64,000 nt of DNA from Mytilus edulis. Taxonomy: Eukaryota > Mollusca > Bivalvia > Mytilida > Mytilidae. The notes below the pieces were generated by a model. That model searched no databases and was not told the origin of the DNA. It worked only from the letters and a program-made list of their open reading frames with translations. Made by a program: the position numbers and the translations under genes. Shown piece after piece: positions 60,871 through 64,000 of this stretch. The stretch covers positions 70,461,176-70,525,175 of the forward strand of contig NC_092355.1 in the NCBI RefSeq assembly GCF_963676685.1. Reading direction: 5' to 3'. Every line of letters starts with the position of its first letter. Position 1 is the stretch's first letter.

Positions 60871-61954
60871 CTTCGACTGTTTCGGTTCCTATAATATTTG
60901 ACCTATCAATTATTCGGCTTTTCGTTCATAATAAAGATAGCTCCAGAATAGCTATTCGGACGCTTAAATCATTTTCAATTTTATTTTCATTCCCTTGTGT
61001 TAATCAAATATTTCTTCATTAAAATTGTAAACAATACAAAACCACAAAAAAAAAACTAATGGTTAGTATTCAGAGTTTACAAAATAAAAACGTTATTGTA
61101 ACTTTAATATACCTTTTATTTGTCTAAATCCAACGTTTTGCAAAATTCTGACGGCTATAAAACAACCACTTCAAATGCTTTACTTATCTTTCCTAAAGAA
61201 TAATTGAATAGATTATACAATTCTATTGTTTTTAATCCGAAATACATCTGTTTTAAGACAAACGCAAACAATTTGAATCTTTTGAAGTAATAAAACCATG
61301 CATTTAATTTGTGCAATCGAACACCTTGTACATGTCATCAAGGCTGGATACAACAATGGTTTAAAATTCAAGATAAGTAAAACAATAAAATGTATAAAAT
61401 AGAACAGATAAATGTATATTGCATATACAGATGTAATGATCTTTTGATATAAGTATTTTTTTGTATGACGTTTTGGGGTCAACATTGTTTTGAAAATATT
61501 TGATTACCTGCAAAATCGATTAATAGTCGTGGAATTGTTGTCTTATAGGTTGCACTTTGTAAATACAGCTGTTTCTCAAACCAAGCCTCTTTTGGTGAGA
61601 TATATAATATTCATAGATAATTAATTATGTTTACCTAATGGTTCCAAGATAGGATCTCTATGGTTCATGTCGTAGAGACATAACCTTGGAATGTTACCAG
61701 TAAATATGCATATGTATTTTGGTCAAATTGAAATATGTAGGAACCCTAAAGTCAAGTTTAAAAGGGGTAGTTAAGAATTGGTTGTGTAAGTTTTAACTCG
61801 TAGAAGTTCGTTGCATATAAACTTTCAAAATATGCCGCACGGTCCTATATTTTGACCTTTGAAAAAAATAGTACCGCATATGAACTTTCGATTCTAGGAT
61901 ATATTTTTTTTCAAAACTTCATAGTTAAAGTGGTACATATAAAAAGGAGAATTG
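60871..61954. other. Intergenic stretch upstream of gene 5, no gene seen
   Basis: AT-rich. The minus-strand open frame at 61213-61485 has no recognisable motif. Confidence 0.35.
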
Positions 61955-62050
61955 TATAACTGCCAATAAGACAACCGTCCAAAAGAGCTCAAATAACACA
62001 TAAATTAACAACTATAGATCACCGTACGGTCTTCAATAATGAGCAAAGCC
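61955..62050 (-). repeat. Worn dispersed repeat R2 fragment
   Basis: ATAAGACAACCGTCCAAAAG, GATCACCGTACGGTCTTCAA, TAATGAGCAAAGCC. Confidence 0.55.
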
Positions 62051-62944
62051 GTTAATGCACTGTCAGTTTTAGTCATAAAATTAGTTCCTATGGAAAATTA
62101 CATTGTAGATATTTACAGAAATGCATTCGATAACACAATTTGATATCAATTCTCTACTAGAAAACGCATAACATAAAACACTGCACTAGCCTTTTAAAAA
62201 AAATAAAACAAAGGGTGAAACAGTGGAACTAACTAATCATCTAAAATATCTTGCAGACATATACCCGACCACCTGTACTGACACCGGCTTAAAACTTAAA
62301 CTGTGTGTGAACCCACAAAAGGATATCTTCCATCTCGGAAATTTGATTATCTCCCTTTTAACATGTTGGACTAAGATTATATTCACTTACAAACATTGAA
62401 AGAACACTTTATGAATTCCATGCATCCGCAGAACTTTTCTTGATTTTCCTTCACCAGGAACGCCAGCCGAATATTTGAAAGCCAGTTTCGTCCCTCTCTT
62501 GAAGGGCTTTGTGACCAGCATCGACATAAAAATAATAGAGAAGTGTAACTCAAATTTGACTGGGAAAGTTGAAACCTGAGTTTCTGAATAATTTTCAATT
62601 CGTACGCGGACAATATGAGAAAAGTTTTTTGACAAATTAAACCACGTCAGCAAAAGGTTACAAAACATAAATTGACAGATCATACGACTTTCCTGATATC
62701 TCAAGATTTACGACAAAGAAATATGTCGCACATTATTCGAATCCAAGTCCAATCGTACAGGATAATACACAGGTGATGGTGACTATGAAATGTGGGTCAT
62801 GTATTCTGGGGACCGGGTAGTTCTTCCTCATAACATTTGACATTAGTCTTTAGTTTTGTATGTTGTGTCTTTTGTACTATTATTTGTCTGTTAGTCTATT
62901 TTGTTTTAAGCCATTGCGTTGTTCGTTTGTTTTCGATCTATGTG
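62051..62944. other. Intergenic stretch, no gene seen
   Basis: Two overlapping minus-strand frames at 62383-62704 are open but show no motif, no splice sites that extend them and no family resemblance. Confidence 0.35.
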
Positions 62945-63045
62945 TTTGTTATCCATCCGTTTGATGTGTTTAAGCTTTGATTTTGCTATTTGCATAGAGT
63001 CTTTTCGTTTAGAATTTTCCTCGGAATTCGGTATTTTATATTCTA
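62945..63045 (-). repeat. Dispersed repeat R3 fragment
   Basis: CCATCCGTTTGATGTGTTTA, TAGAATTTTCCTCGGAATTC. Confidence 0.55.
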
Positions 63046-64000
63046 TACACTAGTACTATTTCACAACAGAGCTTACATACAAAAAACTGAATATAATTAA
63101 GTACTAGTATTTGATATATGCAATACACTGAATTTGATATATGCAATACACTGAATTTGATACACAGCTGACCAAGAAATCACTTTACGAAAGAAATGTA
63201 ACTTACATAACCATATTTAAGATAAAGTTAAAGGCAGGTAAAATGAATATGTATGTCATAAAAACTAAAAATAAAATAATGATCGCTTACCGTATTATAG
63301 TGCCTAACAGGATTGTGTGAGGTAGACGAAATTGACCTTAAAACGATCGTATTGTCTTTTGATGTTCAAAAATAGGCAGATCGTACATATAAGGACTTAC
63401 CTAATGACTACATAAATTTGGAATTTATTATTATTATAATATACGAATGAAACTGAAAAATGTATTTTTTTGTTAGGATAAACAACAATTTTACCTGGCG
63501 TAGCCGTGCGTAAAATGTTTTTCTGCAATTATCTTCGACAAATGGAGTTTTTAATGGAAAAGAACGTAAAAAAACAGTAAACTTTCCCTTTTTTCTCCGC
63601 AATAGACTTTCAAAAATATTTTATCAAATGTGAATTCGGAAAATTATGTGAAAATATAAAACAGTGGCAATTGTTACCTTTCATACCTTAAGTTTCATTG
63701 ATAAAACGTAATATGGACTGGTCCAGTGTCCAGTATGCAGGTCATTTAATTTACTGTACACATTCAAGCACGGTCTGGTTTAATCAATATACTCGTACGA
63801 AAAGCATGAACAGTTTGAAGGTAATCAAAAAGAACTTAATCCAATCAAATTGTATAAGATTCAATAACAATGTCCAGTCCACATTATATTAAGTAATAGG
63901 GGTAAACTGGGTAGGGAGAACATGACAGATATTTCAAGTTGATATTTATGCAATAACGAATTAAAATTTGTCGACCAAAAGTTTTGCTACAATTTCAAAA
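63046..64000. other. Window end, no gene seen
   Basis: AT-rich. A 26-27-bp direct repeat (TTTGATATATGCAATACACTGAA) occurs twice at 63110-63160. No exon of a sixth EF-hand gene was found. Confidence 0.35.

Overview
This is a eukaryotic, AT-rich, repeat-dense window. Split genes with GT-AG introns, many short inverted-repeat elements and several dispersed families that I associate with mussels point to a bivalve mollusc, most likely Mytilus. The species call is inference from recognised repeat flavour; the gene structures are read from the sequence.

Genes. The window carries a cluster of calmodulin-like, four-EF-hand proteins of about 150 residues. Each complete gene has four coding exons, every intron is phase 1, exon 2 is exactly 144 nt and the last exon is only 29 nt. 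Gene 1 (1-1493, +) is cut by the window edge: only exons 3 and 4 are present. Gene 2 (15396-21369, +) is complete and encodes 153 aa. Gene 3 (22037-41924, -) is complete at 154 aa but has a 15.9 kb intron. Gene 4 (46496-52638, -) and gene 5 (56809-59904, -) are complete at 151 aa each. Genes 2 and 3 are tail to tail, 667 bp between stops. Genes 3 to 5 form a head-to-tail run on the minus strand. One more possible first exon of an unrelated, unrecognised gene lies at 9194-9345.

Mobile and repeated DNA. The largest object is a 14.2 kb candidate Mutator-like element (26201-40363) inside intron 2 of gene 3. It has about 68-bp terminal inverted repeats and a perfect 9-bp target duplication. It holds a 39-bp minisatellite (about 3 kb), a 193-bp satellite (about 6 kb, with higher-order structure), a broken Penelope-like reverse transcriptase and a second 1.5 kb inverted-repeat element inside the satellite. 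A 3.05 kb element at 9613-12662 has a perfect 6-bp duplication and ends built of single-copy inverted repeats followed by arrays of the palindrome TTGTGCGCACAA. A 1.8 kb element at 53069-54884 has an 8-bp duplication. Smaller MITE-like elements (several with TTA, TA, GCGA or TTGTA duplications), a 1.36 kb foldback, LINE relics and at least four dispersed repeat families fill most introns and intergenic space.

Layout: 1-1.5 kb gene 1; 1.5-15.4 kb intergenic, repeats and the 3 kb element; 15.4-21.4 kb gene 2; 22-42 kb gene 3 with the giant element in its intron; 42-46.5 kb intergenic with a LINE relic; 46.5-52.6 kb gene 4; 53-54.9 kb element; 56.8-59.9 kb gene 5; 60-64 kb intergenic repeats with no gene seen.
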